A stretch of DNA of 64,000 bases, taken from Chryseobacterium aurantiacum. Lineage in GTDB: Bacteria; Bacteroidota; Bacteroidia; Flavobacteriales; Weeksellaceae. The translations under genes were made by a program, and so were the position numbers. Shown in pieces: positions 1 through 9,125 of this stretch. Where the stretch lies: NCBI RefSeq assembly GCF_003020585.1, contig NZ_PXUE01000002.1, positions 62,001 through 126,000 on the forward strand. The letters run 5' to 3'. The notes beneath the pieces are model-generated. The model saw only the letters and a program-made list of their open reading frames with translations. It was not told the DNA's origin and did no database searches. Every line of letters starts with the position of its first letter. Positions within the stretch are counted from its first letter, which is position 1.

Positions 1-361
1 TTTGTAGGCTGTTTTTCAGATCTGAAGTATTGGGAAGCATGGTCATAAAGTCTTTTAATGCTTCTTTATTTTTACTGATTTCCTGTTTGAAAGATTCGAA
101 CTTTTCATTCACGATATCATCTACCATGTCCAGATACGCAGTAACCCTTTTGGCTCTGTAATCCTCTGTTTTTGTTGATATTCCCAGATAATCCAGATTA
201 AACTTCTTGTTATAGAAGTTTTTCATTTTTTCCAGGATTTCATCATCAATAATAGAAATCACAGAAGAAATTCCATATTGTGCAACACGGATTGGGCTGT
301 CTATGGTATAAGCCAATCCCATTACCGGAATATGGAAATTGTGTAACGGTTTAGTTGTCAT
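1..361 (-). CDS. N-terminal part of an unrecognised conserved protein (3' end outside window)
   Basis: An open frame runs leftward from an ATG at 361 to the window edge, giving about 120 residues. It opens with MTTKPLHNFHIPVMGLAYTI and continues with a hydrophobic, Gly/Ile-rich stretch (residues about 13-40) and then a charged helical region rich in Lys and Glu. There is no signal peptide. I recall similar N-termini in long (about 600 residue) flavobacterial proteins of unassigned function, but I cannot name a family from this fragment. Codon use resembles its neighbours. It is separated from the RND operon by a terminator at 610-647. Confidence 0.6.
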   Translation of the reverse strand, partial: MTTKPLHNFHIPVMGLAYTIDSPIRVAQYGISSVISIIDDEILEKMKNFYNKKFNLDYLGISTKTEDYRAKRVTAYLDMVDDIVNEKFESFKQEISKNKEALKDFMTMLPNTSDLKNSLQ

Positions 362-609
362 TATGTTTCAATAAAATTTTATTATTTAATGCAACTAAAA
401 ATTCCTAAAAACTATTCACCGCTAAAAATATCATTTTTTAATAAATTATGCATTAAATAATACTTGTAATTTTGAAAATATGCTAAAAATCACTTTCTTC
501 TTGAAAATGAAAATGGGTAAAAACGGTTTTAATAGATTCTATTGAAAACTTATGAGGGCAAGTTTTTTTTAATGATAGAGTTGAGTAAATAGCTATCAGA
601 CCTCATAAA

Positions 610-647
610 AAAGGTTTTATTTACCTGCTACAGTAAACAAAACCTTT
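610..647 (-). terminator. Terminator of the RND efflux operon
   Basis: Arms 610-624 and 633-647 pair over 15 positions with one mismatch around an 8-nt loop. Read on the minus strand, which is the direction of the efflux operon ending at 673, the stem is followed by a run of six T. The rest of the gene-free stretch 362-672 is AT-rich, and I see no gene in it. Confidence 0.75.
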
Positions 648-672
648 GTTTTTAAAATAGATGCCAGAAGGG

Positions 673-1824
673 TTACTCTGCTTTGTTCTTTAACATCATA
701 AGCAAACTGTAAGCTCCTTTCTGTACAATTTTTTTATCCTTTAAAAAATCTGCCTTTACAATTTCTGTAAACTGATCATCTGAAATTCCGGTAACCACAG
801 GAATCATTTTATACTTTGATTTTCCCAGATCTTCAAAAACATAGTTTTTATTTTCAAAAGAAACGACAGCTTCATTGGGAAGTCCTTGGGTGTATCGGCT
901 GCTGATGTTCACTTCGGCATTGATGTACATTCCTTTTACGAATTCAGGATTGAGAGAAGATAGTTTAGCAACAGCCATTGCCGAACCTCCGTTTTCAATG
1001 CTGGGCACTACGCTTACAATTTTTGCGTTGGATTTCAGGTCAGGTTTTTGATTATTGTAGACTAAAATCTCCTGCCCAACTTTTATATCATTCACATCAT
1101 TCTCAAAAATCTTTAATTCTAAAAGCAATCCGGCAGGATTAATCAACTCAAATAAGGTATCCGCAGGGTTGATGTATTGTCCGTTATTCACTAAAATCTG
1201 ACTAACGAAGCCACTGAATGGAGCATAGATATTGATTTTACTTCTGATATTTCCAGTGTTTAACCCTTTGGCATTAATTCCTATAATTCTAAGCTTTTCT
1301 TCCAGACCTTTTAATGTGGCATTTAGTGTAGAATAGTCTGCCTGGGCAGTTTGCATCGTTTTATCACTGCTTGCTTTGCTTGTGTTAAGGTCTTTTTGAC
1401 GGTTGAAATTCAGTCTTGCGGCTTCAAGTTGTGCCTTGGTTACCAGATAATCCTGCTGAAGCTGTATAAACTGTGGATCTTCTACAACGGCCAATACCTG
1501 TCCTTTGCTGAAGTGGCTTCCATTGATTACATTGATGGATTTGATATGCCCGCCCATAATGCTTGAAACCGAGCTAATGTGGGATGGGGCAATCTCAGCT
1601 TTCCCGTTCAGGCGTACCAGCTTTTCCATGTTTCTGTTTTGGATATTAGTGGTGGTTAAGCCTACAGACTGAATTTGCTTTTCTGTAAGATGAACTGTAT
1701 TTTCAGCTCCTTTGGCAAATTTTGTGTTCTCGTAAACAGTTTTTTCCTCTTCTTTTTTTCCTGAGCATGAAGATAAGATAAGTGCTAAGGAAAGGCTGTA
1801 TATTGATATTTTTTTGAATTGCAT
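673..1824 (-). CDS. RND efflux periplasmic adaptor lipoprotein (CusB/CzcB, HlyD family)
   Basis: This is the membrane-fusion subunit that bridges an inner-membrane RND pump and an outer-membrane channel. The 383-residue protein starts with a lipoprotein signal ending in the lipobox LSSC (Cys20), so it is anchored by lipid. A barrel-sandwich (lipoyl-like) region around residues 80-120 contains VSSIMGGHIKSI and GSHFSKGQVL. A helical hairpin at about 120-180 is followed by a second lipoyl half and a beta-barrel with YAPFSGFVSQI at about 200. It lacks the N-terminal methionine-rich region of CusF/CusB-type copper sensors. It begins 8 bp after the pump gene and is the last gene of a three-gene operon. 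Metal specificity cannot be read from the sequence. Confidence 0.93.
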   Translation of the reverse strand: MQFKKISIYSLSLALILSSCSGKKEEEKTVYENTKFAKGAENTVHLTEKQIQSVGLTTTNIQNRNMEKLVRLNGKAEIAPSHISSVSSIMGGHIKSINVINGSHFSKGQVLAVVEDPQFIQLQQDYLVTKAQLEAARLNFNRQKDLNTSKASSDKTMQTAQADYSTLNATLKGLEEKLRIIGINAKGLNTGNIRSKINIYAPFSGFVSQILVNNGQYINPADTLFELINPAGLLLELKIFENDVNDIKVGQEILVYNNQKPDLKSNAKIVSVVPSIENGGSAMAVAKLSSLNPEFVKGMYINAEVNISSRYTQGLPNEAVVSFENKNYVFEDLGKSKYKMIPVVTGISDDQFTEIVKADFLKDKKIVQKGAYSLLMMLKNKAE

Positions 1825-1832
1825 GATGCTGT

Positions 1833-4800
1833 TTATTTTGAAATTAAGAAATTAAGTTCCGCTCCGATCTGATTAAGCTTTTCAAGGCTGTCGATGTAAT
1901 CCGCCTTGGTTTTTACGGCCTGATTCACCAATATTACCCAGTTCAGATAATCAATTTCTCCTACATCCATTTGTTTCTGTGCCGTTTTCAGAATAGTTTC
2001 TGATTTTGGAAGCTGTTTCTGTTCGTAATTTTCAATGATTTTTTGTTGATTCAGATAGTTGCCAATCTGTTGTCTCAACCTGTTTTTAAGCTCAATTTCC
2101 TTTCTGTGATATTCGTTTTCAGAGATGGCAATTTTTGCCTGTGCTGCTTTTGCCATAGCTCTTTGCCCCTTTGTGAATAAGGGAATACCTACTCCAACCT
2201 GAACAGAATTAAAACGGTTGTTATTAATGTTTTTCATGCTCTGGTTGGTATACCCTACCATAAGTTCAGGAAGAAGCCTGCTTTTCTCGAGCTGTACTTC
2301 CGCCTCTCCTATTTTGATCTGCTGCTGCAAATATTGAAGTTGAGGATGCTGCCTGATCATTTCTTCAGAAAGTTGAAGCCCAACATCTATTACAGCCTTA
2401 TCTGCAACGGGTTGATAAGGGTTTTCGGACTGAAGAAGTAACTGAAGCTGTAAGATGGCTATATTCAGGTCATTTTCAAGAGAGTTTAGCTGTACCTGCA
2501 TTTGTTCCTTTTGGATTTCGGCGGTTGATTCCTCCAAAATATTAGCTTCACCTTTTTTTAATCTTAAGCTGGCTTTATTGGCAAAATTGCTGTACAATTG
2601 GCTGATATATTCCAAAACTTTTTTCTTTTCCTGTAATACCAAAATTCTATAAAAGACATCGGTAACCTCTTTGGTAAGCTGTGTTTTTGTAAGGTTTTGA
2701 TTAATAACACTTGCTGTCCATTCCGCATCCAACATCTGCTTTCTTTTCGAATAAACTGTCGGAAAACTAAACTTCTGGGAGATTCCGAATGAATTGTCGG
2801 TTTCTTCTCCCTGAATCTGTCCAAATGCTCCGGTAACTTCCAGTTGAGGAAGATCAAGGTAGCTGGTCTTCAATTTTTCCTGATAATCTGAGATTAATTT
2901 CGAACTTTTAAGGGTTCCGTTTTGCTGAATTGCTTTTTCCAGAGCTTGTTCAAAAGTAATATTTTCCTGAGCCTGAATACTTCCGAAAGAAGCCAATAGC
3001 AAGAAAACAGATAGTTTTTTATAGTTTATTTTTTTAGAAAATTTCATTTTATCTTTATTAATATGTTCAAATATGACGTAGAGAATAGGAAGTACAAACA
3101 AGGTTAAAAGCGTTGCCAACATCAGCCCGCCAATAACTACTGTGGCCAAAGGTCTCTGAACCTCGGCTCCTGCTCCATTACTTATGGCCATAGGAAGAAA
3201 ACCTAAAGACGCCACAAAAGCTGTCATTAAGACCGGACGAAGCCTGATTCTTGTTCCCATAAGTACAATTCTGCTAGTGTTCGTTATTCCGTTGTTTTTC
3301 AATCGGTTAAATTCTGATATCAAAACAATTCCATTCAATACGGCAACTCCAAATAAGGCAATGAACCCAACTCCTGCACTGATGCTGAAAGGCATTCCTC
3401 TTAGAGCAAGAAAATACACTCCTCCAATTGCGGACAACGGAATGGCAGTGTAGATCAATAAGCTGTGCTTTACAGAACCAAACGCAAAGAACAACAACAG
3501 GAAAATCATCACCAGAGAAATAGGAACGGCAATTCCAAGTCTTGACTTGGCTTCATTTAAATTTTCAAAAGTTCCGCCGTAGGAAACGGTATATCCCGGT
3601 GAAAACTTAATGTTTTTACTCACTTTTTGCTGAAGCTCTTCCACAATGCTCTGTACATCTCTTCCTTTTGCGTTGAAGCCCACAATGATTCTTCGTTTGG
3701 TATCTTCCCTCTGAATCTGGTTCGGACTGTTTTTAAGCTCTACTTTGGCCAGTTGAGATAATGGAATCTGCTCACCGGAAGCTGTAGGAACCAGTAGATT
3801 CTGAATGCTTGTAATGTCTTTTTTATGCTCATTATCCATGCGGACAACAATGTCAAATTTTTTCTCTCCTTCATATAAAGCTCCTGCGGTTTGCCCTGCA
3901 AAAGCCATATTGATCACTCTATTGATTTCTGCTACAGAAATATTGTATCTTGATAATTCTGAACGATTATAGTCAATGACCACTTGTGGAGCTCCAACAA
4001 CGGGTTCTATATAAAGGTCCTGAGCGCCTTTTACTGAATTAATAACGCTTCCCAATTTTTTGGCATAGGTAGTAAGGCTGTCAAGATCCTCACCATAGAT
4101 TTTACAGACTATATCCTGTCTGGCTCCGGTCATCAATTCATTGAAACGCATTTGTACAGGAAACTGGAAGCTCGTTGTTAATCCCGGAATAACACTTAAG
4201 GCTTTACTCATCTTTTCGGAAAGTTCCGGAAATGATGCTGCAGAAGTCCATTCTTTTTTAGGCTTTAAAACAATAATCATATCTCCAGCATCCATGGGCA
4301 TGGGTTCTGTAGGGATTTCGGCACTTCCAATCTTTACAACAATTTTTTGTACTTCGGGAAACTGTTTTAAAAGAATACCGGAAGCCTGAGTGGTTACTTT
4401 TTTGGTCTCATTAATGTTGCTTCCCTGAAGAATTCTCATTTCCACGGCAAAATCACCTTCTTCCAGTGACGGGATAAACTCTCCGCCCATTCTGGAAAGG
4501 GTAAAAACAGCTCCTGCAAAAAGGATTAATACGCCAAGGATGATTGTTTTTTGGTACTTAAGAGCTTTCATCAGGAACTTTTGGTGTCCTATTTCTACCT
4601 TGGTCATTACTTTGTCTGAAATATTGTCTTTTTGCTTTTTCTTTCGGCTTAATACGAGGGAGCTCATCATTGGAATGTAGGTAAGAGAAAGAATAAATGC
4701 TCCAATTAAGGCAAAAGCTACAGTTTGAGCCATTGGTTTGAACATTTTTCCCTCAATTCCCTGAAGGGTAAAGATTGGAAGATATACAATCAGGATAATG

Positions 4801-6170
4801 ATCTGACCGAAAACAGCACTGTTTACCATTTTAGTAGCAGAGCTTGAAACCTGTTCGTTCATCTCATTTTTGCTCAGCATATTATCTTTTCCAAAGTGTT
4901 TTTTGTGAGCGAGCTGATGCAGGACGGCTTCAACAATAATGACTGCGCCATCCACAATAAGACCAAAATCCAGTGCCCCGAGACTCATCAGGTTACCTCC
5001 CACCCCAAAGATGTTCATCATGATAATGGCAAACAGCATGGCTAAAGGAATCACAGAGGCAACCAATAGCCCAGCTCTGAAGTTTCCTAAAAATAAAACC
5101 AAAATAAAAACAACAATCAATGCTCCTTCCATGAGGTTGGTCTTTACAGTACTGATGGTATTGTTTACCATTTTAGCACGGTCAAGGAATGGTTCAATAA
5201 CAACTCCTTCAGGCAGGGATTCCTGAATTTTTTCCAGTCTTTGCTTGATATTGGTGATGACTTTGTTGGCATTTTCTCCTTTAAGCATTAAAACAATAGC
5301 TCCCGATACTTCTCCGGTATCATTATAGGTCATAGCACCATATCTTGTTGCATATCCTATCTTTACGGATGCTACATCTTTAATATGCACAGGAATTCCG
5401 TCTTTCGTTTCTGCTACCTGGATGCTTCTGATATCTTCTGTACTTCCCAAAAGACCCTCGCTTCTGATAAAAAGAACCGTTTCTTTCTTCTCAATATAAG
5501 CACCTCCTGTATTCTGGTTATTTTTTTCCAGAGCAGCAAATACATCATTGATATTAATATTGAATGCCTGAAGTTTATTTGGATTGATTGCTATTTCATA
5601 CTGTTTCAGCTTTCCTCCAAAACTGCTGACATCAGCAACCCCCTTGGTTCCTAATAACTGACGTCTGACTACCCAATCCTGAATGGTTCTGAGCTCTGTT
5701 TCGTCATACACATTTTCATAGCCCTTTTTTGCTCTTACTACATATTGGAAGATCTCTCCCAATCCTGTGGAAATAGGTCCTAATTCCGGTTTCCCAATTC
5801 CTGCCGGAATATTGTCCTGCACAAGCTGTAATCGCTCCTGAACCTGCTGGCGAGCCCAATACACGTCGGTATTATCATCGAAAACAACAGTGACCAAAGA
5901 AAGCCCGAATCTTGAAAGGCTTCGAAGTTCTGTAATACCACTGATATTACTGGTAGACTGTTCAATGGGAAATGTGACAAGACGTTCTATATCTGCGGCG
6001 CCGTAGGATGGTGCTGTAGTAATAATCTGGACCTGATTATTGGTAATGTCAGGCTGTGCGTCAATGGGAAGTTTGGTAGTTTCATAGACTCCGAGAAGGA
6101 CAAGTCCTATGGTGAACAGAGCAATGATGAGCTTATTCTTTACAGAAAACTCAATGATTTTGTTTAACAT
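1833..6170 (-). CDS. CusA/CzcA-family heavy-metal RND pump fused to a TolC-like outer-membrane protein
   Basis: The 1445-residue protein joins two parts that are normally separate. Residues about 1-1040 are an HME-type RND transporter with N-terminal TM1, two large periplasmic loops, and TM4 carrying the proton-relay signature DFGLIVDGAVIIVE, which is typical of CzcA/CusA. Residues from 1042 on begin with Met, a Lys-rich segment, a hydrophobic core and SIQAQ, which looks like a complete Sec signal peptide. They continue as a TolC-like protein (OEP repeats, heptad-rich, LEKAIQQNG). Such fusions are known in Bacteroidota. An internal ATG at 3045-3047 (minus strand) could start a separate channel protein, or signal peptidase could cut the fusion. 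It probably exports divalent or monovalent heavy metals; the substrate is unknown. Confidence 0.94.
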   Translation of the reverse strand: MLNKIIEFSVKNKLIIALFTIGLVLLGVYETTKLPIDAQPDITNNQVQIITTAPSYGAADIERLVTFPIEQSTSNISGITELRSLSRFGLSLVTVVFDDNTDVYWARQQVQERLQLVQDNIPAGIGKPELGPISTGLGEIFQYVVRAKKGYENVYDETELRTIQDWVVRRQLLGTKGVADVSSFGGKLKQYEIAINPNKLQAFNININDVFAALEKNNQNTGGAYIEKKETVLFIRSEGLLGSTEDIRSIQVAETKDGIPVHIKDVASVKIGYATRYGAMTYNDTGEVSGAIVLMLKGENANKVITNIKQRLEKIQESLPEGVVIEPFLDRAKMVNNTISTVKTNLMEGALIVVFILVLFLGNFRAGLLVASVIPLAMLFAIIMMNIFGVGGNLMSLGALDFGLIVDGAVIIVEAVLHQLAHKKHFGKDNMLSKNEMNEQVSSSATKMVNSAVFGQIIILIVYLPIFTLQGIEGKMFKPMAQTVAFALIGAFILSLTYIPMMSSLVLSRKKKQKDNISDKVMTKVEIGHQKFLMKALKYQKTIILGVLILFAGAVFTLSRMGGEFIPSLEEGDFAVEMRILQGSNINETKKVTTQASGILLKQFPEVQKIVVKIGSAEIPTEPMPMDAGDMIIVLKPKKEWTSAASFPELSEKMSKALSVIPGLTTSFQFPVQMRFNELMTGARQDIVCKIYGEDLDSLTTYAKKLGSVINSVKGAQDLYIEPVVGAPQVVIDYNRSELSRYNISVAEINRVINMAFAGQTAGALYEGEKKFDIVVRMDNEHKKDITSIQNLLVPTASGEQIPLSQLAKVELKNSPNQIQREDTKRRIIVGFNAKGRDVQSIVEELQQKVSKNIKFSPGYTVSYGGTFENLNEAKSRLGIAVPISLVMIFLLLFFAFGSVKHSLLIYTAIPLSAIGGVYFLALRGMPFSISAGVGFIALFGVAVLNGIVLISEFNRLKNNGITNTSRIVLMGTRIRLRPVLMTAFVASLGFLPMAISNGAGAEVQRPLATVVIGGLMLATLLTLFVLPILYVIFEHINKDKMKFSKKINYKKLSVFLLLASFGSIQAQENITFEQALEKAIQQNGTLKSSKLISDYQEKLKTSYLDLPQLEVTGAFGQIQGEETDNSFGISQKFSFPTVYSKRKQMLDAEWTASVINQNLTKTQLTKEVTDVFYRILVLQEKKKVLEYISQLYSNFANKASLRLKKGEANILEESTAEIQKEQMQVQLNSLENDLNIAILQLQLLLQSENPYQPVADKAVIDVGLQLSEEMIRQHPQLQYLQQQIKIGEAEVQLEKSRLLPELMVGYTNQSMKNINNNRFNSVQVGVGIPLFTKGQRAMAKAAQAKIAISENEYHRKEIELKNRLRQQIGNYLNQQKIIENYEQKQLPKSETILKTAQKQMDVGEIDYLNWVILVNQAVKTKADYIDSLEKLNQIGAELNFLISK

Positions 6171-6224
6171 GAAAAAATATATTATTTGCTAGCCTATATT
6201 ACTTTGGATGCTGCTTACATTTTT

Positions 6225-6395
6225 AATCATAGAAAACACAGAAGATTTGGAACACTTAGGGTATTTAAGTGATAAGCTTTGTGTATATAAAGTTCCCTTC
6301 GGTTCTTATTGATAGAACATTATATTGCCTTATTTTAAACTTATTATAACGTTATAAGGTGCTTAAAATAAAGGCTTGCGATTAAAAATACAATC
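6225..6395. repeat. Degraded copy of a dispersed intergenic repeat
   Basis: In the gene-free stretch 6171-6489 the 35-bp core 6251-6285 matches 38090-38124 at 30 of 35 positions. Both cores contain an imperfect hairpin made from CACTTA and TTTAAGTG and then CTTTGTGTA. A weaker match follows at 6355-6385 to the right end of the second copy. The outer ends are eroded, so the boundaries are approximate. No gene is visible in this stretch. Confidence 0.55.
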
Positions 6396-6489
6396 GAAAT
6401 AATAAAAGGCTACAGATTTATTGATAAGTAATAAGAATTGACTGCTTCGAGTAAAGAACTTAAAGCATTAATTTTCAATCTAAAATCAA

Positions 6490-6852
6490 TTATGAAAGCC
6501 GTGGAGGCTGGAAAATTCTGGAAAGGTAAAGGTTTGAGAAGTCCTTTTCCTGATAGATGCTGTTTTTCTGAGGAATTTTGATTTCCTTAGGTTTTTTGAT
6601 TTCAAAGGTAAGTTCCGGAAGCTGGGCATGCACCGTTAATACAATAGGTGGATTAATAAACGGCAGCTTTTGGTCTAAATCCCAGTCAGAATCTTTTTTG
6701 TGGTTGTCATAATGTTCCATGACAAATTCTGACAAATTTCCGTGGTATTCCATAAAGTGTTCCACAAACATAGGTACCTTCATTACTTCCCCCGCATTGG
6801 TGGTAGCTAGCACATACATCATCGAGCATAATATGGAGAACCATTTTAACAT
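6490..6852 (-). CDS. Small secreted His/Asp-rich protein of the metal efflux operon
   Basis: The 120-residue protein starts with a hydrophobic segment (residues 1-20) that looks like a Sec signal ending near TTNAG. The mature part has a cluster of possible metal ligands: EHFMEYHG, MEHYDNHKKDSDWDLD. It ends in a Lys/Pro-rich tail. I do not recognise a named family, though short proteins of this kind occur upstream of RND pumps in Bacteroidota. It is the first gene on the leftward efflux strand, 319 bp before the pump gene. A TATATTTG -7-like element on the minus strand at 6858-6865 sits just before its ATG. A periplasmic metal-binding role is inference. Confidence 0.65.
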   Translation of the reverse strand: MLKWFSILCSMMYVLATTNAGEVMKVPMFVEHFMEYHGNLSEFVMEHYDNHKKDSDWDLDQKLPFINPPIVLTVHAQLPELTFEIKKPKEIKIPQKNSIYQEKDFSNLYLSRIFQPPRLS

Positions 6853-6908
6853 TATTGCAAATATAGGGCTTAAATTTTTTTTAAAAAGACTCTGATGTTA
6901 ATTTTATT

Positions 6909-7820
6909 TTAATTTCTCCCGCTTGTTTGGGATTTATCAGTCATTTGCTCGTTAAGAATTTTTAAAAAGAGCTCCATGGCAGGACTGATCCATTTGTTGG
7001 AATGATGGGCAGTAATCATGGTGATTGTACGCTGAAATCCTTTGATATTAATCTCTGCAATTTCCCCTTTTCTCATTTCTTCTTCAACAACAAAATGAGG
7101 TAAGCATGCGATTCCCAGGTTATTCATGACGCTTTTTTTAATAGCCTCAATACTCCATAGTTCAATATTTTGTCCGGTTTTTATATTTTTTTTCTTAAGA
7201 TATTCTTCAAAATACTGTTGATAAACCCCATTCGGGTCATTATTAATCACCGAACACGTTTTTATCTGGTCTTTTTTATCAAAATTCTTTTCCCTATCCA
7301 AGAATTCCGGGGAGACCATCACTCCCACTGTGAAAGATGAAAGCTCTGTTACTTTAATCTGATCATCATATCCATGTACCTGATAGTGAATCCCAAGATC
7401 AATGTCATTACGAATAATCTCTTTCTGAACTTCGTAGCAGTTTCTCACCTTTAATTTGAGCTTTACATCAGGAGCTGTTTCAATAAATTCCTTGAGCACA
7501 GGCTGCAGAATATACGTTAGCAAACTGTCAGAAACTGAAATATTGAGACTTCCCTCTATTTTTCTGTCTTTTGAATTTAACTGTTTTATCTGCTCTATTT
7601 CTTCCTCAATTTTTTTAATGTGGGGAATTAGCTTTAAAGACTGTTCTGTTGGAAGCATTCTTCTTCCTATTTTCTCAAATAAAGGAAATTTTATTTCATT
7701 TTCAAGTTGTTGAATCTGATAGCTGATAGCCGATAAAGAATAATTGAGCTCTTGGGCGGCATCCTGAAAATTACCTTTTTCCACAATCGTTTTGAAGCTT
7801 CTGAGCTGATGAATATCCAT
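6909..7820 (-). CDS. LysR-family transcriptional regulator
   Basis: The 303-residue protein has the LysR winged helix-turn-helix at residues 1-60 (MDIHQLRSFKTIVEKGNFQDA, then LSAISYQIQQLE). A linker helix follows, and a periplasmic-binding-protein-like effector domain at about 90-295. It is divergent from the LysE-type exporter starting at 7902, the usual arrangement in which the regulator controls the neighbour and itself. The 81-bp gap contains an inverted pair TACTT (7820-7824)/AAGTA (7836-7840) that could form part of the operator. The effector is unknown; an amino acid is plausible because of the neighbour. Confidence 0.93.
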   Translation of the reverse strand: MDIHQLRSFKTIVEKGNFQDAAQELNYSLSAISYQIQQLENEIKFPLFEKIGRRMLPTEQSLKLIPHIKKIEEEIEQIKQLNSKDRKIEGSLNISVSDSLLTYILQPVLKEFIETAPDVKLKLKVRNCYEVQKEIIRNDIDLGIHYQVHGYDDQIKVTELSSFTVGVMVSPEFLDREKNFDKKDQIKTCSVINNDPNGVYQQYFEEYLKKKNIKTGQNIELWSIEAIKKSVMNNLGIACLPHFVVEEEMRKGEIAEINIKGFQRTITMITAHHSNKWISPAMELFLKILNEQMTDKSQTSGRN

Positions 7821-7862
7821 ACTTTAATATTTTCGAAGTAAAAGTATAAATATTTCCGATTG

Positions 7863-7890
7863 TTTGAAGTGTTTACTCTCTTTAATTTTG
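7863..7890 (+). promoter_or_regulatory. Candidate promoter of the LysE-type exporter
   Basis: TTTG at 7863-7866, a 16-nt spacer and TAATTTTG at 7883-7890 fit the Bacteroidota -33/-7 pattern (TTTG, TAnnTTTG). Transcription would start about 8 nt before the ATG at 7902, giving a nearly leaderless message. Confidence 0.4.
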
Positions 7891-7901
7891 TCAAAAAAAA
7901 T

Positions 7902-8495
7902 ATGTGGTTTTCATTCTTTATTTACAGTGTGCTGACGGCACTTCTTCCAGGTCCCAATAATATTCTTGCTCTTAACAGCAGCATGAAATTAGGATATCAA
8001 AAGAGTAAAACATTGCTTTTGGGAATTTATTCGGGGTTTACATTGGTCATGGTATTGACGGCTTTTTTTACAGAATTTCTTTTGAATTCCTATGGTTTCT
8101 TTCTCAATTACCTGAAATATATTGGAGCGGGTTATCTTATCTATCTTGCATGGTCTGTAATATCCTCAAAACCCTCAGAGATTGGCTTCAAGCAGGAGGA
8201 GCCCTTATCCAGTTCTGCCGGAAATTTCTGGAAAGGGTTTCTATTGCAGCTCGTAAATATTAAAATTATTATTTATGGGATAACAGCATTTAGCAGTTTT
8301 ATCTTTCCTCAATTCAAACAATTATGGATCATTCTTATTTTTGCCTTTGTACTCTCCTTCGTCGGAAATTCTGCTACTTGGATTTGGGCAGTGGCCGGAG
8401 AGAAACTTCACAAATTTTTGAACCGGCACTACAAAGTGGTTAATATCATCATGGGAATCCTGTTGCTCTATTGTGCGGTAAGTTTGTTCTTATAA
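7902..8495 (+). CDS. LysE/RhtB-family amino-acid exporter
   Basis: From the ATG at 7902 the protein has 197 residues and six hydrophobic segments. The family signature is near the N-terminus: TALLPGPNNILALNSSMKLG. A longer frame opens with TTG at 7860, but that start would lie inside the promoter motif and add a non-hydrophobic tail absent from the family, so 7902 is preferred. The protein is an inner-membrane exporter of amino acids or similar small molecules, probably controlled by the divergent LysR regulator. It converges with the Crp/Fnr gene, only 8 bp from that gene's stop. Confidence 0.9.
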   Translation: MWFSFFIYSVLTALLPGPNNILALNSSMKLGYQKSKTLLLGIYSGFTLVMVLTAFFTEFLLNSYGFFLNYLKYIGAGYLIYLAWSVISSKPSEIGFKQEEPLSSSAGNFWKGFLLQLVNIKIIIYGITAFSSFIFPQFKQLWIILIFAFVLSFVGNSATWIWAVAGEKLHKFLNRHYKVVNIIMGILLLYCAVSLFL

Positions 8496-8503
8496 ATAAT
8501 GGA

Positions 8504-9073
8504 TTAAAGTCTTGATTTCAGCCTGCTCAGAGTTTCCTGCGAAATATTGAGATAGGAAGCTACCATTTTATTAGAAAGTCTTCTTACAACAACAGGGTTT
8601 TCCTCCAATAGCTGGCGGTATTTTTCAAGGGCATCCTGTACAAGGAAAGACATCAGCCTTTTTGTATTATTTACATAAGCTGTTTCCAGATATATCCTAT
8701 AAAATTTTTCCCACTGAGGAATAATATCCAGGAGATGATAAAAATTTTTATGGGTAATATAATATACTTCTGAATCCTCCACGGCCTCAATAAACTCTTC
8801 GGAGGGTTCAGAAGTAATAAAACTGGTGAGTGCTGTTGCAAACTGATTTTCAAATGCAAAATATCGGGTAGAATCCTGCCCTTCTTCATTAATGAAAAAT
8901 ATACGGAGACAGCCATTCACAACGAAAAATGTGCGCTGGCTGTTTTGTCCGTTAGAAAGAAGTATTTCATTCTTTTTAAGCTGAATAAGTTTGAAATAAG
9001 AAAGAATGGTTTCCAGATCTTTACCTGTTACGGATATTCTATTTTTAATATATGAAGCTAAGAGTTCCTGCAT
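8504..9073 (-). CDS. Crp/Fnr-family transcriptional regulator
   Basis: The 189-residue protein has a cyclic-nucleotide-binding fold at about 20-115 (KNEILLSNGQNSQRTFFVVNG) and a C-terminal helix-turn-helix at about 160-189 (NKMVASYLNISQETLSRLKS). The PRxSRVS/RLKS-type recognition helix is at the very end, as in many Bacteroidota members. No Fnr-type N-terminal cysteine cluster is present. It lies downstream of and on the same strand as the flavoprotein/MFS genes. A perfect 9-bp inverted repeat directly precedes its ATG (9074-9107) and may be an autoregulatory site. It is one of four Crp/Fnr genes in this window. Confidence 0.9.
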   Translation of the reverse strand: MQELLASYIKNRISVTGKDLETILSYFKLIQLKKNEILLSNGQNSQRTFFVVNGCLRIFFINEEGQDSTRYFAFENQFATALTSFITSEPSEEFIEAVEDSEVYYITHKNFYHLLDIIPQWEKFYRIYLETAYVNNTKRLMSFLVQDALEKYRQLLEENPVVVRRLSNKMVASYLNISQETLSRLKSRL

Positions 9074-9107
9074 GTAAGCAAAAATAATGATAAATGGCTT
9101 TGCTTAC
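9074..9107. promoter_or_regulatory. Perfect inverted repeat at the start of the Crp/Fnr gene
   Basis: GTAAGCAAA at 9074-9082 and TTTGCTTAC at 9099-9107 are exact reverse complements separated by 16 bp, and they abut the start codon at 9073. There is no T-run on either side, so it looks more like an operator or a translation-blocking hairpin than a terminator. Confidence 0.45.
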
Positions 9108-9125
9108 TACTTTTATTCTGTATTG

